Of a stretch of 64,000 nucleotides of DNA, positions 53,377 through 62,046 are shown in pieces; position 1 is the first letter of the stretch, and the number at the start of each line of letters is the position of its first letter. This stretch comes from Frigoribacterium sp. CG_9.8. Lineage in GTDB: Bacteria; Actinomycetota; Actinomycetes; Actinomycetales; Microbacteriaceae. The notes under the pieces are model-generated. The model saw only the letters and a program-made list of their open reading frames with translations, made no database searches and was not told where the DNA came from. Location of the stretch: the NCBI RefSeq assembly GCF_015751965.1, contig NZ_JADOVH010000003.1:283736-347735 (forward strand), given 5' to 3'. A program made the translations under genes and the position numbers.

Positions 53377-54750
53377 TTAGGCAGAACGCACCCGGTAACT
53401 GGCTCCCTTGTGCTCGTCGGGCAGACGGTCGCCCCGGCCGTGGAGTTTGTTGCGGAGTGTGCCGTCGACGTACTCGCTCGGGTAGGCACCGCGCGCCCGC
53501 AGCTCGGGGATCACGTGGGTCACGACATCCTCAAAGGTGCCGGGGGTGATGGCGTAGGCCAGATTGAAGCCGTCCACATCCGTCTCCTCCACCCACTCCT
53601 GCAGGGTGTCGGCGATCTCCGCGCCGGATCCGACGATGAACGGGCCGAGCCCGCCGATCGCCCCGAGCCGCGCGATGTCGCGCACCTTCCACTCGCTGCC
53701 GTCTTCGTTGGCCTCCTGGTAGTTGGCCACCACGGACTGGATCGCGTTGCTCTTGACGTTGCCGATGGGCTCGTCGAGGTCGTACTGTGACAGGTCGATG
53801 CCCATCCAGCCCGACATGAAGACGAGTGCGCCCTCCTCACTCGCGTAGGTGAGGTAGTCCCGGTACTTGGCCTGCGCCTTCTCCGGTGTTTCATCGGTGA
53901 TGATGGTCAGCAGTGTGTAGATGCGAGCAGAGTAGCGGTCACGGCCGGCTGCCTCGAGGGCGTCCCGAATCTTCGTCACGGTGGCCCTCAGCCCGGCCTT
54001 GGTCGACGCCGCGACGAAGATCGCCTCCGCATTTCCGGCGGCGAAATCGATGCCTCGGGTCGATGCTCCGGCCTGGTAGATGACCGGCGTGCGCTGCAGC
54101 GACGGCTCGGACAGGTGGATCCCCGGCACGGTGAAGTGTTTACCCTTGTGACCGATCTCGTGCACCTTGGTCGGGTCGGTGAACACCCCGGATTCTCGGT
54201 CGCGGATGACGGCGTCATCCTCCCACGACCCCTCCCACAGCTTGTACAGCACCTCGAGGTACTCGTCAGCGTGGTCGTAGCGATCGTCGTGCTCGAGCTG
54301 GTCTTCATTGCCCATGTTTCGGGCGGCGGATGGCAGGTATCCGGTGACCACGTTCCATCCGACCCGTCCGCTGGTCAGGTGGTCGAGGGTCGACATGCGC
54401 CGGGCGAACGGGTACGGATGCTCGTACGCGGTGCCAGCGGTGACCCCAAACCCGAGATGGTCGGTCACCAGCGCCATCGCCGAGATCAGCAGTACCGGAT
54501 CATTCACCGGCACCTGGGCACCGTGCCTGATTGCGGCCTCGTTCGAGCCGCCGTACACGTCGTAGGTGCCAAGCACATCTGCGATGAAAATGCCGTCGAA
54601 TCTTCCGCGCTCGAGCAGCTTGGCTAGCTCGGTCCAGTAACGAAGGTCTTTGTATCGCCAGGACTGGTCATCGGGGTGCCGCCACATTCCGGATGACTGA
54701 TGGGCGACACAGTTCATGTCAAAGGCGTTGAAGCGAATCTGTCTGGGCAT
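53377..54750 (-). CDS. NtaA/SnaA/DmoA-family FMN-dependent monooxygenase
   Basis: The 457-residue luciferase-like enzyme has RIRFNAFDMNCVAHQSSGMW-type text at its N-terminus and DGIFIADVLGTYDVYGGSNE, VPVNDPVLLISAMALVTDHL and RRMSTLDHLTSGRVGWNVVT further on. This is closest in pattern to dimethylsulfide monooxygenase DmoA and the nitrilotriacetate or sulfone monooxygenases. It needs FMNH2 from a reductase, and a flavin reductase gene is divergently encoded. A sulfur compound is the likely substrate because the flanking genes handle sulfur (inference). Confidence 0.9.
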   Translation of the reverse strand: MPRQIRFNAFDMNCVAHQSSGMWRHPDDQSWRYKDLRYWTELAKLLERGRFDGIFIADVLGTYDVYGGSNEAAIRHGAQVPVNDPVLLISAMALVTDHLGFGVTAGTAYEHPYPFARRMSTLDHLTSGRVGWNVVTGYLPSAARNMGNEDQLEHDDRYDHADEYLEVLYKLWEGSWEDDAVIRDRESGVFTDPTKVHEIGHKGKHFTVPGIHLSEPSLQRTPVIYQAGASTRGIDFAAGNAEAIFVAASTKAGLRATVTKIRDALEAAGRDRYSARIYTLLTIITDETPEKAQAKYRDYLTYASEEGALVFMSGWMGIDLSQYDLDEPIGNVKSNAIQSVVANYQEANEDGSEWKVRDIARLGAIGGLGPFIVGSGAEIADTLQEWVEETDVDGFNLAYAITPGTFEDVVTHVIPELRARGAYPSEYVDGTLRNKLHGRGDRLPDEHKGASYRVRSA

Positions 54751-54783
54751 TTATTCATCGTGGTGGTTATCGCGCGCGATGCA

Positions 54784-54811
54784 CAGTGTGACGAAACATA
54801 GCGTCACACTG
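54784..54811. promoter_or_regulatory. Perfect 10-bp inverted repeat between monooxygenase and reductase genes
   Basis: The arms cagtgtgacg and cgtcacactg are exact inverse complements around an 8-base spacer. The site is 33 bp upstream of the monooxygenase start and 84 bp before the candidate ATG (54896) of the divergent flavin reductase, a good place for a dimeric regulator to control both. No regulator gene is adjacent. Confidence 0.6.
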
Positions 54812-55017
54812 CGACACAGATTCGTGTCGGGCGCCCGCTGCGGCGCACGCTTAGATCTCACTCACTTTTTTGCGATCGGAACCCCACGAGCACTCATGAT
54901 CAGGCTGCAGCCGTTGAGCCGCAGCCCTCAGACAGCGACCAGAGTCCGAGCCATTTTGGTGGGCTTACCCCGGACGAGTTCAAAGCGGCGTTCCGCAGTC
55001 ATGCGGGGGGTGTCGCA

Positions 55018-55467
55018 GTGATCACGGCCGATGCCGGAGATGGTCCGGTGGGAATCACCGTCACCTCGGTGTTCTCGGTGAGCGCAGAGCCACCGCTGCT
55101 GGTATTTTCGCTGTCGGATCAGGCCTCGAGTGCACCGACTATCCGCCGAGCCGACACCGTTGTGGTGCACCTGCTCGGGGCAGAGCAGTTGCCCATCGCC
55201 ATACTCTGCGCCACCAGTGGTGCCGACCGGTTCGCCGACACATCGCTGTGGGGGAGGCTCGCCACGGGGGAGCCGCATTTCCCGAGCGCGCACGCGTGGA
55301 TCCGCGGTCGCATCATCAACCGCATGACCGCAGGCAGTTCCACGATCATCGCCGTTCACGCGCTCGAGTCGAATGTGTCGTCGATCACCTCGGGATCCGA
55401 CCCGCTGGTCTATCACAATCGCACCTGGCACAGCCTTGGCGAGCACTCGACGCTTCGCCCGGCGTGA
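55018..55467 (+). CDS. Flavin reductase (FMN_red/Flavin_Reduct family), 5' end frameshifted
   Basis: The open frame from GTG 55018 gives 149 residues: VGITVTSVFSVSAEPPLLVF, FADTSLWGRLATGEPHF and a terminal DPLVYHNRTWHSL, as in NADH:FMN reductases that feed luciferase-like monooxygenases. The same frame continues upstream without start codon to about 54898 and reads GGLTPDEFKAAFRSHAGGVA, which is clearly the true N-terminal helix and strand. An ATG at 54896 is out of frame by one base; one extra g after it would restore MDQAAAVEPQPSD. So the gene carries a 1-bp loss, or the read has an error. The 2OG oxygenase starts 12 bp later. Confidence 0.75.
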   Translation: MITADAGDGPVGITVTSVFSVSAEPPLLVFSLSDQASSAPTIRRADTVVVHLLGAEQLPIAILCATSGADRFADTSLWGRLATGEPHFPSAHAWIRGRIINRMTAGSSTIIAVHALESNVSSITSGSDPLVYHNRTWHSLGEHSTLRPA

Positions 55468-55479
55468 AAGGATCAGTTC

Positions 55480-56487
55480 ATGCTCTCGTCGCTTCCTATC
55501 CTCGACCTGTCCCTCCTCGATGCCGGCGCGGAGGAGGCGGCTCAGTTCCGTTCCGATCTCCGGGAGGCCACCCATGACGTCGGATTCTTTTATCTCGTCG
55601 GCCACGGAGTGGATGCCGAACTGATCGACGAAATCCTGGACGAATCCCGTCGATTCTTTGAGCTGCCCGTCGAGCAGAAGCTCGAGATCGAGAACGTGCA
55701 CAGTCCCCAGTTTCGTGGATACACCCGCGTGGGGGGCGAGCTCACCCACGGTGACGTCGATTGGCGCGAGCAGATCGATATCGGGGTCGAGCGTGCTGCG
55801 GTCGAACCGGGGCCCGGTGTGCCGGATTACTGGCGGCTCGAAGGGCCGAACCTCTGGCCCGCAGCACAACCGGAATTGCAGGATGTCGTCACGCGCTGGA
55901 ACGAGCAGCTGAGCGATGTTGCCCTTCGCCTCATGCGGGCGTGGGCGGTCTCCCTCGGCTCGCCGGAGGACATCTTCGACGAGGCCCTCGCCAGCAAGCC
56001 CTTCTCGCTCATCAAGATCGTGCGCTACCCGGGAGAATCAGGCCCGGTTCCGAAGCAGGGCGTTGGGGCGCATCGGGATGGCGGCGTTCTCACCCTGCTG
56101 ATGGTCGAACCGGGCAAGGGTGGCCTGCAAGTCGAACACGATGGTGCCTGGATTGACGCGCCATCCGTTCCTGGAGCCTTCGTCGTGAACATCGGCGAGA
56201 TGTTGGAGCTGGCCACCGGGGGCTACTTGAAGGCCACTCTGCATCGCGTCATCTCATCCCCGAGTGACTCCGACCGCATCTCGATCCCCTTTTTCTACAA
56301 CCCTGCCCTCGACGCCACCATGCCTCGCCTGCAGCTGAGCGCGGAACTTGCCGCGCAGGCCCGCGGGCTCTCTGTGGATCCGACCAACAGTCCAATTCTC
56401 GAGACCTATGGCGACAACGCACTTCGTTATCGGCTGCGCGCCCACCCCAACGTCGCCGCCGTCCATCATGCGGACCTGATCGGCTGA
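55480..56487 (+). CDS. 2-oxoglutarate/Fe(II) oxygenase, isopenicillin-N-synthase-like
   Basis: The 335-residue protein has the DIOX_N domain (LPILDLSLLDAGAEEAAQFR, THDVGFFYLVGHGVDAELID) and a 2OG-FeII_Oxy domain with the iron ligands GVGAHRDGGVLTLL (His-x-Asp) and ATLHRVISSP (distal His). The 2OG-binding R-x-S follows in SDRISIPFFYNP. It probably hydroxylates a small molecule; the natural substrate is unknown. It starts 12 bp after the flavin reductase gene and may be cotranscribed. Confidence 0.9.
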   Translation: MLSSLPILDLSLLDAGAEEAAQFRSDLREATHDVGFFYLVGHGVDAELIDEILDESRRFFELPVEQKLEIENVHSPQFRGYTRVGGELTHGDVDWREQIDIGVERAAVEPGPGVPDYWRLEGPNLWPAAQPELQDVVTRWNEQLSDVALRLMRAWAVSLGSPEDIFDEALASKPFSLIKIVRYPGESGPVPKQGVGAHRDGGVLTLLMVEPGKGGLQVEHDGAWIDAPSVPGAFVVNIGEMLELATGGYLKATLHRVISSPSDSDRISIPFFYNPALDATMPRLQLSAELAAQARGLSVDPTNSPILETYGDNALRYRLRAHPNVAAVHHADLIG

Positions 56488-56506
56488 ACCCGGATCCGCC
56501 TCACGC

Positions 56507-57331
56507 TCATCTGCTGAGGAGCACCCCGTTCACGAAGATGATCGCCGGGAATGTTGCGGTGAAGGCCCAGAAGAATGTGTCGAGGCCGATCAGCACGGCC
56601 GTGGCGAGATGGAGCACGGCTGCGGCGAAGAGCAGCACTATCAGCAGCCCGGGTGGGGAGATCAAGACCACGGGATAGATGAGCTCGACGCCGATCACCG
56701 ACCATCCAACTACACCTCCGAGCCACGGTCTCTTGTTGAGTGCTGCTGAGGCTCTGGACTGGCCGTAGGTAGCGGTGTTGAGGATGCTCTTCATTGCCGA
56801 GCCCGCACGCCACTGTGCGTTGGAGATTTTCGATATTGCGGCGGCAAAGTACGACAGGACAGCTTGCGCAGCGATGAAATACAGACCCACGGGCTGAAAA
56901 GGACTCGACATCGGGAGCAGGAAGGTGAATGCCAGGCCAGCGAGGATGATGACCGATATTTGGTTGGAGCCATCTTTGCCGTATCGAATCTGGTAGGTCA
57001 GAAAAAGACTGGTGAGCAGAATGATGCAGGCGTAACTTCCGTAGAGAACATTGCTCTGAAACGGAATGATGAGCGCTACGGTGCCGATAATTCGAACGAC
57101 CACAACAATGCGCAACCACACGATGCCGCTGTGTCCGACCATCCATCGACGTGACACCCTGCGTGACTTTGTCGTGATGTGTGTCTTCGTGAGGACCTGC
57201 CTGCTGTTCCAGTCGAAGAGCCCACTGGAGAAGAACTCTCTCAAACTCAGAAGCAATTGCGTGGAACTTTGAAGCAGGCCGATGCCCACGATTACTGCGG
57301 TGATCCGTGCGGCGGTTTCGATTGTCAGCAT
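56507..57331 (-). CDS. HTTM-type (SdpB / vitamin-K-carboxylase-like) membrane protein
   Basis: The 274-residue protein has about seven hydrophobic segments. It also has text typical of the HTTM family: TYQIRYGKDGSNQISVIILA, AQAVLSYFAAAISKISNAQW and the WSVIGVELIYPVVL helix, with a His in AAAVLHLATAVLIGLD. HTTM proteins include SdpB (toxin maturation in Bacillus) and relatives of gamma-carboxylase. It starts 3 bp after the 177-residue gene, so the two are coupled. The base composition is lower in G+C than flanking genes, suggesting transfer. The function is inferred only from the family. Confidence 0.75.
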   Translation of the reverse strand: MLTIETAARITAVIVGIGLLQSSTQLLLSLREFFSSGLFDWNSRQVLTKTHITTKSRRVSRRWMVGHSGIVWLRIVVVVRIIGTVALIIPFQSNVLYGSYACIILLTSLFLTYQIRYGKDGSNQISVIILAGLAFTFLLPMSSPFQPVGLYFIAAQAVLSYFAAAISKISNAQWRAGSAMKSILNTATYGQSRASAALNKRPWLGGVVGWSVIGVELIYPVVLISPPGLLIVLLFAAAVLHLATAVLIGLDTFFWAFTATFPAIIFVNGVLLSR

Positions 57332-57334
57332 GGC

Positions 57335-57868
57335 TTAGGAAACCGGGTGGGTGAGCGAATAAAAACGAACGCGTGGCACTGAGGCTCCACTTGGCCCGCG
57401 TGTTTCAACCAGCGCGAACTGGTAAAAAGCCTGCGACGACAACGAACCCCCGAGTCGCTTACGTGCGACGTTCAGCAAAATTATGTACGGCGCAGTGAAT
57501 TGAAGCCGCTCTGCGGAATTGTTCTGGCTGAAAAGCGCGAGGAGCTGAAACAGTTCGATCATGCCTTCTCGATAGCGTTTTTGCGGGTTCCACAGGGGAA
57601 AGAACATTCCTCTTGGCGACAAATTCAACTCCAACCATGGGCTTGCGCTCGTTTTATCGTCTCGACTGCGATAAACAAAATGGAAATTACTTGCGCCGGG
57701 GTCTGGCGTGAAGAACGACCAGCGTGGCACCAGAGTGAATCGGTCGAACCGTGTGGTCAATCGGCTCAGCTCATTGTTCTTCTGAAATGCGATGGTCAGT
57801 AAAAGCCACACAGAGAATATGACGACTCCGATAACACCGAAGATGGAGCTTGCAATATCAATCATCAT
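57335..57868 (-). CDS. SdpA-like single-span partner of the HTTM protein
   Basis: The 177-residue protein has one N-terminal helix (IFGVIGVVIFSVWLLLTIAF) and then RFTLVPRWSFFTPDPGASNF, close in pattern to the W-x-F-F-x-x-x-P motif of SdpA-family proteins that accompany SdpB. The rest is a soluble alpha/beta domain facing outside. A 57-bp gap separates it from the short acidic gene upstream. The match to SdpA is by motif memory and layout, so it is moderate evidence. Confidence 0.65.
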   Translation of the reverse strand: MMIDIASSIFGVIGVVIFSVWLLLTIAFQKNNELSRLTTRFDRFTLVPRWSFFTPDPGASNFHFVYRSRDDKTSASPWLELNLSPRGMFFPLWNPQKRYREGMIELFQLLALFSQNNSAERLQFTAPYIILLNVARKRLGGSLSSQAFYQFALVETRGPSGASVPRVRFYSLTHPVS

Positions 57869-57925
57869 GTGATGTTCCTCGGATCGACTCGGTCAAAGAA
57901 TAAAACAGACAGTTGCAATTCCGGG

Positions 57926-58153
57926 TCATTTCGACCGCGCGGCAATTGCGTCTGCCTGGTGGGCCCGAAGCACCTCCAGCGTCTGTGCCGGTCGGTCTCC
58001 TTCCGGAACATCTGCAAGATCCTCGTTCATACCCGCTGCGTCGAACCGGATAGCCGAGCCACCGTCGGTGACAACCCAGTCGACATCAGGGTCGACAGGG
58101 GTGGTGAGACTGTCCAGGCTCGAGAGTTGAAGATCGGTGAGGCTGATAGCCAT
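57926..58153 (-). CDS. 75-residue acidic peptide, candidate precursor of the HTTM cassette
   Basis: The small protein (MAISLTDLQLSSLDSLTTPV onward) is acidic in the N-terminal two-thirds and has no hydrophobic segment. The LTDLQLSSLDSL helix followed by a Gly/Ser patch (VTDGGSAIRFDAAG) looks like the leader-core design of ribosomally made peptides. It has an AAAGG site upstream; ATG 58159 is an alternative start. It is the first gene of the three-gene cassette. It is unlike SdpC, which is long and hydrophobic. A plain hypothetical protein remains possible. Confidence 0.6.
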   Translation of the reverse strand: MAISLTDLQLSSLDSLTTPVDPDVDWVVTDGGSAIRFDAAGMNEDLADVPEGDRPAQTLEVLRAHQADAIAARSK

Positions 58154-58394
58154 GTGCATTTCGCCTTTCGGGCTTGGACAAACCGTGGTCACGCGCTCTC
58201 AGCGAGCATTCCAGATTGCTTGCGGTTGCTCGTGTTGACTCGCGCTAGCGCAGAAAAAGCAAAACACATCGTTTTAGTTACCCGATATCTACTCTGTGCT
58301 CCAACTTACGTCAACTGGCAGCAACTCAGCACTGCGGAGTGCTCAGAGCGGTTATTGCCTCGCCCCGAGTGATGTGATCTGGGATAGCTCAGCA

Positions 58395-58982
58395 TCACCG
58401 TGCTGTTTTGCGCGCGGAGATCACCCCGGTGTTGAAACCGAGCAGGTAGAGACCTCCGTTGAAGCGGGCGTGCTCGATCTTCATACAGCGGTCCATGACC
58501 ACCGTGAGGCCCCTGCTCTCGCCATCGGTCGCGGCATCCTGGTTCCAAATGCCGAGTTGGACCCAGATGGTCGGAGCGCCGATGGCTAGGACCTCATCGA
58601 TCACCGAGGGGATGTCGCTCGCCTTGCGAAACACATCAACGATGTCGGGCACCTCCGGCAGCGAGGCAAGGTCGGGGTAGGTCTTGTGGCCGAGGATCTC
58701 GTCGGCGTTCGGGTTCACAAAATACACTCGATAGTTGCTGGACTGCAGCAGGTAAGTTCCGACAAAATAACTCGACCGTGCCGCATTGGGGGATGCGCCA
58801 ACGATCGCAACCGATTGAGCGTTCTGCAAGATTTTCAGACGTTGTTTGGCACTCGGTCCCACCCAGGTGCGCTGCGTCTTCAGAAGTTTCGCAAGGGGCG
58901 AGTCGGCCGACAGTTCGCAGCTCAGGCCGTTGGCCAGTTGCGCGGTCACTGTGTCTGCGGTCACTGCATCTGTGGTCATCAC
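58395..58982 (-). CDS. CoA-binding (YccU-type) protein
   Basis: The 195-residue protein has a Rossmann-type CoA-binding domain: NAQSVAIVGASPNAARSSYF, YRVYFVNPNADEILGHKTYP and PEVPDIVDVFRKASDIPSVI, then WVQLGIWNQDAAT and a C-terminal VMDRCMKIEHAR with the conserved Cys. Members of this family bind acyl-CoA or CoA and often sit by sulfhydrylase genes. The ATG overlaps the metY stop by 4 bp, so it is translated with it. Confidence 0.92.
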   Translation of the reverse strand: MMTTDAVTADTVTAQLANGLSCELSADSPLAKLLKTQRTWVGPSAKQRLKILQNAQSVAIVGASPNAARSSYFVGTYLLQSSNYRVYFVNPNADEILGHKTYPDLASLPEVPDIVDVFRKASDIPSVIDEVLAIGAPTIWVQLGIWNQDAATDGESRGLTVVMDRCMKIEHARFNGGLYLLGFNTGVISARKTAR

Positions 58983-60298
58983 TTGCCTTCCGTTGCCAGG
59001 GTCAGTGCCTGGTCGAGGTCGTAGACGATATCCTCCGGGTCTTCGATCCCCACGCTGATGCGCACGAGGCCCGGGAGTACCCCTGCGTCGATGAGTTGCT
59101 GCTCAGTGAGTTGCGCGTGGGTGGTGGAGGCCGGATGAATCACCAGCGTCTTCGCGTCACCGACGTTGGCAACATGGCTGGCCAGGTTCACCGACTCGAT
59201 GAAGGTTCGCCCGGCATCCCTGCCGCCCTTGACGCCGAAGGTGAAGATCGAGCTCGGTCCCTTGGGCAGGTACTTCTTCGCGCGATCGAAATGCGCGTGC
59301 GAAGGGAGGCCAGCCCAGTTGACGAATTCGATCCGGGGATCGGCCTCGAGCCATTCGGCGACGATCCTGGCGTTGGTGACGTGCGCCTGCATGCGGAAGG
59401 CCAGGGTCTCGACGCCCTGGGCTAGCAGAAATGCAGAGTGCGGTGCGAGCACAGGTCCGATATCTCTCAGCTGCTCTGAACGCAGGCGGGTGAGAAAGGC
59501 ATACTCGCCGAAGTTGCCCGACCAGTTGAGGTTGCCATAGGTGGGAACGGGAACATCAAACAGCGGAAATTTGGCGCTGTTCCAGTTGAATCGCCCTGAC
59601 TCGACCACAACTCCGCCCATGGCAGTTCCGTGACCGCCAAGAAACTTTGTCGCCGAGTGGATGACGATATCCGCCCCCCATTCCATCGGCCGGTTGAGGT
59701 ACGGGGTCGCGAAGGTCGAGTCGATAATAAGGGGAATGCCCGCGGCATGAGCGACATCGGCCAGCCCCTCGAGGTCGGCGATCTCACCCGACGGGTTCGA
59801 GACCGACTCGGCGAAGATCAGCTTGGTCTTGTCGGTGATCGCCGCGGCGTAGTGCGCCACATCCGTGCCGGGCACAAAGGTCGTCTCGACGCCGAATCGG
59901 CGCAGCGTGACGTCGAGTTGGGTGACGGAACCGCCGTACAGCCCTGCGGATGCGACGATGTGGTCACCGGCACCCACCAGTGAAGCGAAAGTGATGTACT
60001 GCGCAGACAGGCCGCTCGAAGTCGCGACAGCACCGAGTCCACCCTCGAGACTCGCGATCCGCTCCTCGAACGCGGCAACCGTCGGGTTGGCGACGCGGGA
60101 GTAAATGTTGCCATATTTCTGAAGCGCGAATCTGGCCGCAGCATCCTCCGTGTCATCGAAGACGAACGCCGTGGTCTGGTAGATCGGGAGGCCACGGGCG
60201 CCCGTCACCGCATCCGGAATGTTGCCTGCGTGGATGGAGCGGGTGCGAAAGCCCCACTCCCGGTCTGTGCGGTCCTGGTCTGCCGTGCTGTCTGCCAT
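58979..60298 (-). CDS. metY: O-acetylhomoserine sulfhydrylase (aminocarboxypropyltransferase)
   Basis: The 439-residue PLP enzyme of the Cys/Met metabolism family has GFRTRSIHAGNIPDAVTGAR, YSRVANPTVAAFEERIASLE, ATSSGLSAQYITF and HSATKFLGGHGTAMGGVVVE with the PLP-binding Lys. The length and the C-terminal IHPASTTHAQLTEQQLIDAG identify the MetY branch, which makes homocysteine from O-acetylhomoserine and sulfide. It fits the neighbouring methionine transporter genes. Confidence 0.93.
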   Translation of the reverse strand: MADSTADQDRTDREWGFRTRSIHAGNIPDAVTGARGLPIYQTTAFVFDDTEDAAARFALQKYGNIYSRVANPTVAAFEERIASLEGGLGAVATSSGLSAQYITFASLVGAGDHIVASAGLYGGSVTQLDVTLRRFGVETTFVPGTDVAHYAAAITDKTKLIFAESVSNPSGEIADLEGLADVAHAAGIPLIIDSTFATPYLNRPMEWGADIVIHSATKFLGGHGTAMGGVVVESGRFNWNSAKFPLFDVPVPTYGNLNWSGNFGEYAFLTRLRSEQLRDIGPVLAPHSAFLLAQGVETLAFRMQAHVTNARIVAEWLEADPRIEFVNWAGLPSHAHFDRAKKYLPKGPSSIFTFGVKGGRDAGRTFIESVNLASHVANVGDAKTLVIHPASTTHAQLTEQQLIDAGVLPGLVRISVGIEDPEDIVYDLDQALTLATEGK

Positions 60299-60382
60299 AG
60301 CTTCACGTTACCGGTGTGTGCTGTGTGATCTACGCTGCGTCGCCATGGGGGGTAACACTGGCAGCGGAGTGCGCAATCGTGT

Positions 60383-61294
60383 CTATTTCTCTTGCAGCGG
60401 CAGCAGGATGCCTTTCACTGACGAGTCCGTGGCCAAAAACTGCTGGACAGCGGGATCTCTGAATACTGCAACAAGCTTCTTGATGTTTGCGGTTTCAGCA
60501 AACTTGGTTCCGATGGTGAGCTGGCCGGCGAACTCATCCGGGGCCTGGGGTGCAAAAATCTGCTTCTCGAGTGGGATTTTTGCTGCGAGGTAGTACTCCG
60601 TGTAGCCGACGGCGGCATCGAGGTCAGGCAGGGCGCGTGACTGGGCCCCGAAGTCGAGAAGGGTGAACCTGATGCGCTTCGGATTCGTGGCGATATCAGC
60701 CTGGGTGGCCTTCGCCTTCACAATGCCTGGCTTGAAGGTAATCAGTCCCGCGCGCTCGAGTACCCACAGGCCCTGGGCCTCGTTTGCCGGGTCGGAGTAG
60801 AGCGAGATCGTGGCCCCATCCGGAATGTCTTTCACGTCCTTCCATTTGTCTGACCACAGGCCGAAGCCCCAGCAGAAGACCGGTGTCGCCGCCGTCTCCC
60901 TGAAGTCGGGGTTGGCCTCAAGCACCTGGCTCAGCCAGAGCTTGTGCTGATAAATCGTTCCGGCGACCTCGCCCTCGCTCACGGCACGATTGATGGTGTT
61001 GCTGTCGGAGAGTCCCGTGAATGCCACCCTGATGCCGTACTTCGGAGCTACTTTTTCGGCGATGAAGTTGATGAGCGCCTGCTCGGAGGCGTTGCCCTCG
61101 GCAGTTGCGACGGTCAGGGTCGCGCCGGCGATATCCGCTGCGGACTGTGCCGGATTGAGCATGGGGATGCCGACAGCAGCCACGATTCCGACACTCACGA
61201 TTGCGGCCCCGACGATCCAGGGCCAGCGGCGACGCTTCTTCAACTCGAAGCCATGCTCGGAGTTGCTAGCGTTGGGTGTGGTTTCGATGCTCAT
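60383..61294 (-). CDS. metQ: Methionine ABC transporter, binding protein (MetQ/NlpA)
   Basis: The 303-residue protein has an N-terminal membrane segment (RRRWPWIVGAAIVSVGIVAA) and a NLPA-type binding domain with ATLTVATAEGNASEQALINF and DGATISLYSDPANEAQGLWV. No lipobox Cys is seen after the helix, unlike most MetQ proteins, so it may be membrane-anchored by its signal helix. Its start (ATG 61294) overlaps the metI stop, and it follows metN and metI in one operon. Substrate: D/L-methionine by family. Confidence 0.9.
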   Translation of the reverse strand: MSIETTPNASNSEHGFELKKRRRWPWIVGAAIVSVGIVAAVGIPMLNPAQSAADIAGATLTVATAEGNASEQALINFIAEKVAPKYGIRVAFTGLSDSNTINRAVSEGEVAGTIYQHKLWLSQVLEANPDFRETAATPVFCWGFGLWSDKWKDVKDIPDGATISLYSDPANEAQGLWVLERAGLITFKPGIVKAKATQADIATNPKRIRFTLLDFGAQSRALPDLDAAVGYTEYYLAAKIPLEKQIFAPQAPDEFAGQLTIGTKFAETANIKKLVAVFRDPAVQQFLATDSSVKGILLPLQEK

Positions 61295-62046
61295 GAACGA
61301 TCTCCTGATGTGGGGGTGCGGGTGCCGCGGGAAAGAAATGTGCGGGTCGAAAGTGCGGTGCGTCTGGCCTGGGGCGTAGTGAGGCGTACGAGGCGATCGC
61401 CGGTGAGCTGCACGGCGGCGACCAGAGCTACGAGAACGATGATCGTGGCGAGCATAACGCCGTTGTCGAAACGCTGATAGCCGTAGGTGACTGCGACGTA
61501 GCCAATGCCGCCGGCCCCGATCGTGCCCGCGATCGCCGAGTATTCGATCATGGCGATGGTGTTGATGGTGAGGCCACCGATGATTGAAGGAACCGCCTCG
61601 CTCAGTTGTGCAGTTCTGATGATCTGAAGCGGGGACGCACCGGATGCCTTCGCGACGCGGGTCAGTGAGACGGGGATACCGCGAAGCGAGTTTTCGACGA
61701 TCCGGGTGAAGAAGGCGATGCCCGCGATGGACATTGGCACGACCGCTGCCGGTATCCCGATGTTCGTACCGGTGATGAACCGAGTGAACGGAACGATGGC
61801 CGCCATCAGGATCAGGAACGGGAGCGACCGACCGACGCTGATGATCCAGCTGAGAGCGGTGTGCCACACGGGGTTCTCGAACAGGCCACCAGGAGCCAGG
61901 TTATGCACGAGCGACCCGAGCGGAATTCCCACCAGGACCACGATCGCCATGACGATACCGACCATGATCAGCGTGTCACCGAGAGCGGGAAGCAGCAGTG
62001 CCGGGATGTCGCCGAGTGGCACATTGTTGCTCAGCTGCGCGGTCAT
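61291..62046 (-). CDS. metI: Methionine ABC transporter, permease (MetI)
   Basis: The 251-residue protein has five to six helices and the MetI EAA-type loop KASGASPLQIIRTAQLSEAV. The N-terminal LLPALGDTLIMVGIVMAIVV and SLPFLILMAAIVPFTRFI are typical of the family. The last residues form an Arg-rich tail. It overlaps both the metN stop and the metQ start by 4 bp, a fully coupled operon. Confidence 0.93.
   Translation of the reverse strand: MTAQLSNNVPLGDIPALLLPALGDTLIMVGIVMAIVVLVGIPLGSLVHNLAPGGLFENPVWHTALSWIISVGRSLPFLILMAAIVPFTRFITGTNIGIPAAVVPMSIAGIAFFTRIVENSLRGIPVSLTRVAKASGASPLQIIRTAQLSEAVPSIIGGLTINTIAMIEYSAIAGTIGAGGIGYVAVTYGYQRFDNGVMLATIIVLVALVAAVQLTGDRLVRLTTPQARRTALSTRTFLSRGTRTPTSGDRS

Noticed and set aside
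58328..58343. Hairpin agcact/agtgct downstream of the CoA-binding gene as a terminator
   Set aside because: The stem is only 6 bp and no T-tract follows on the minus strand.
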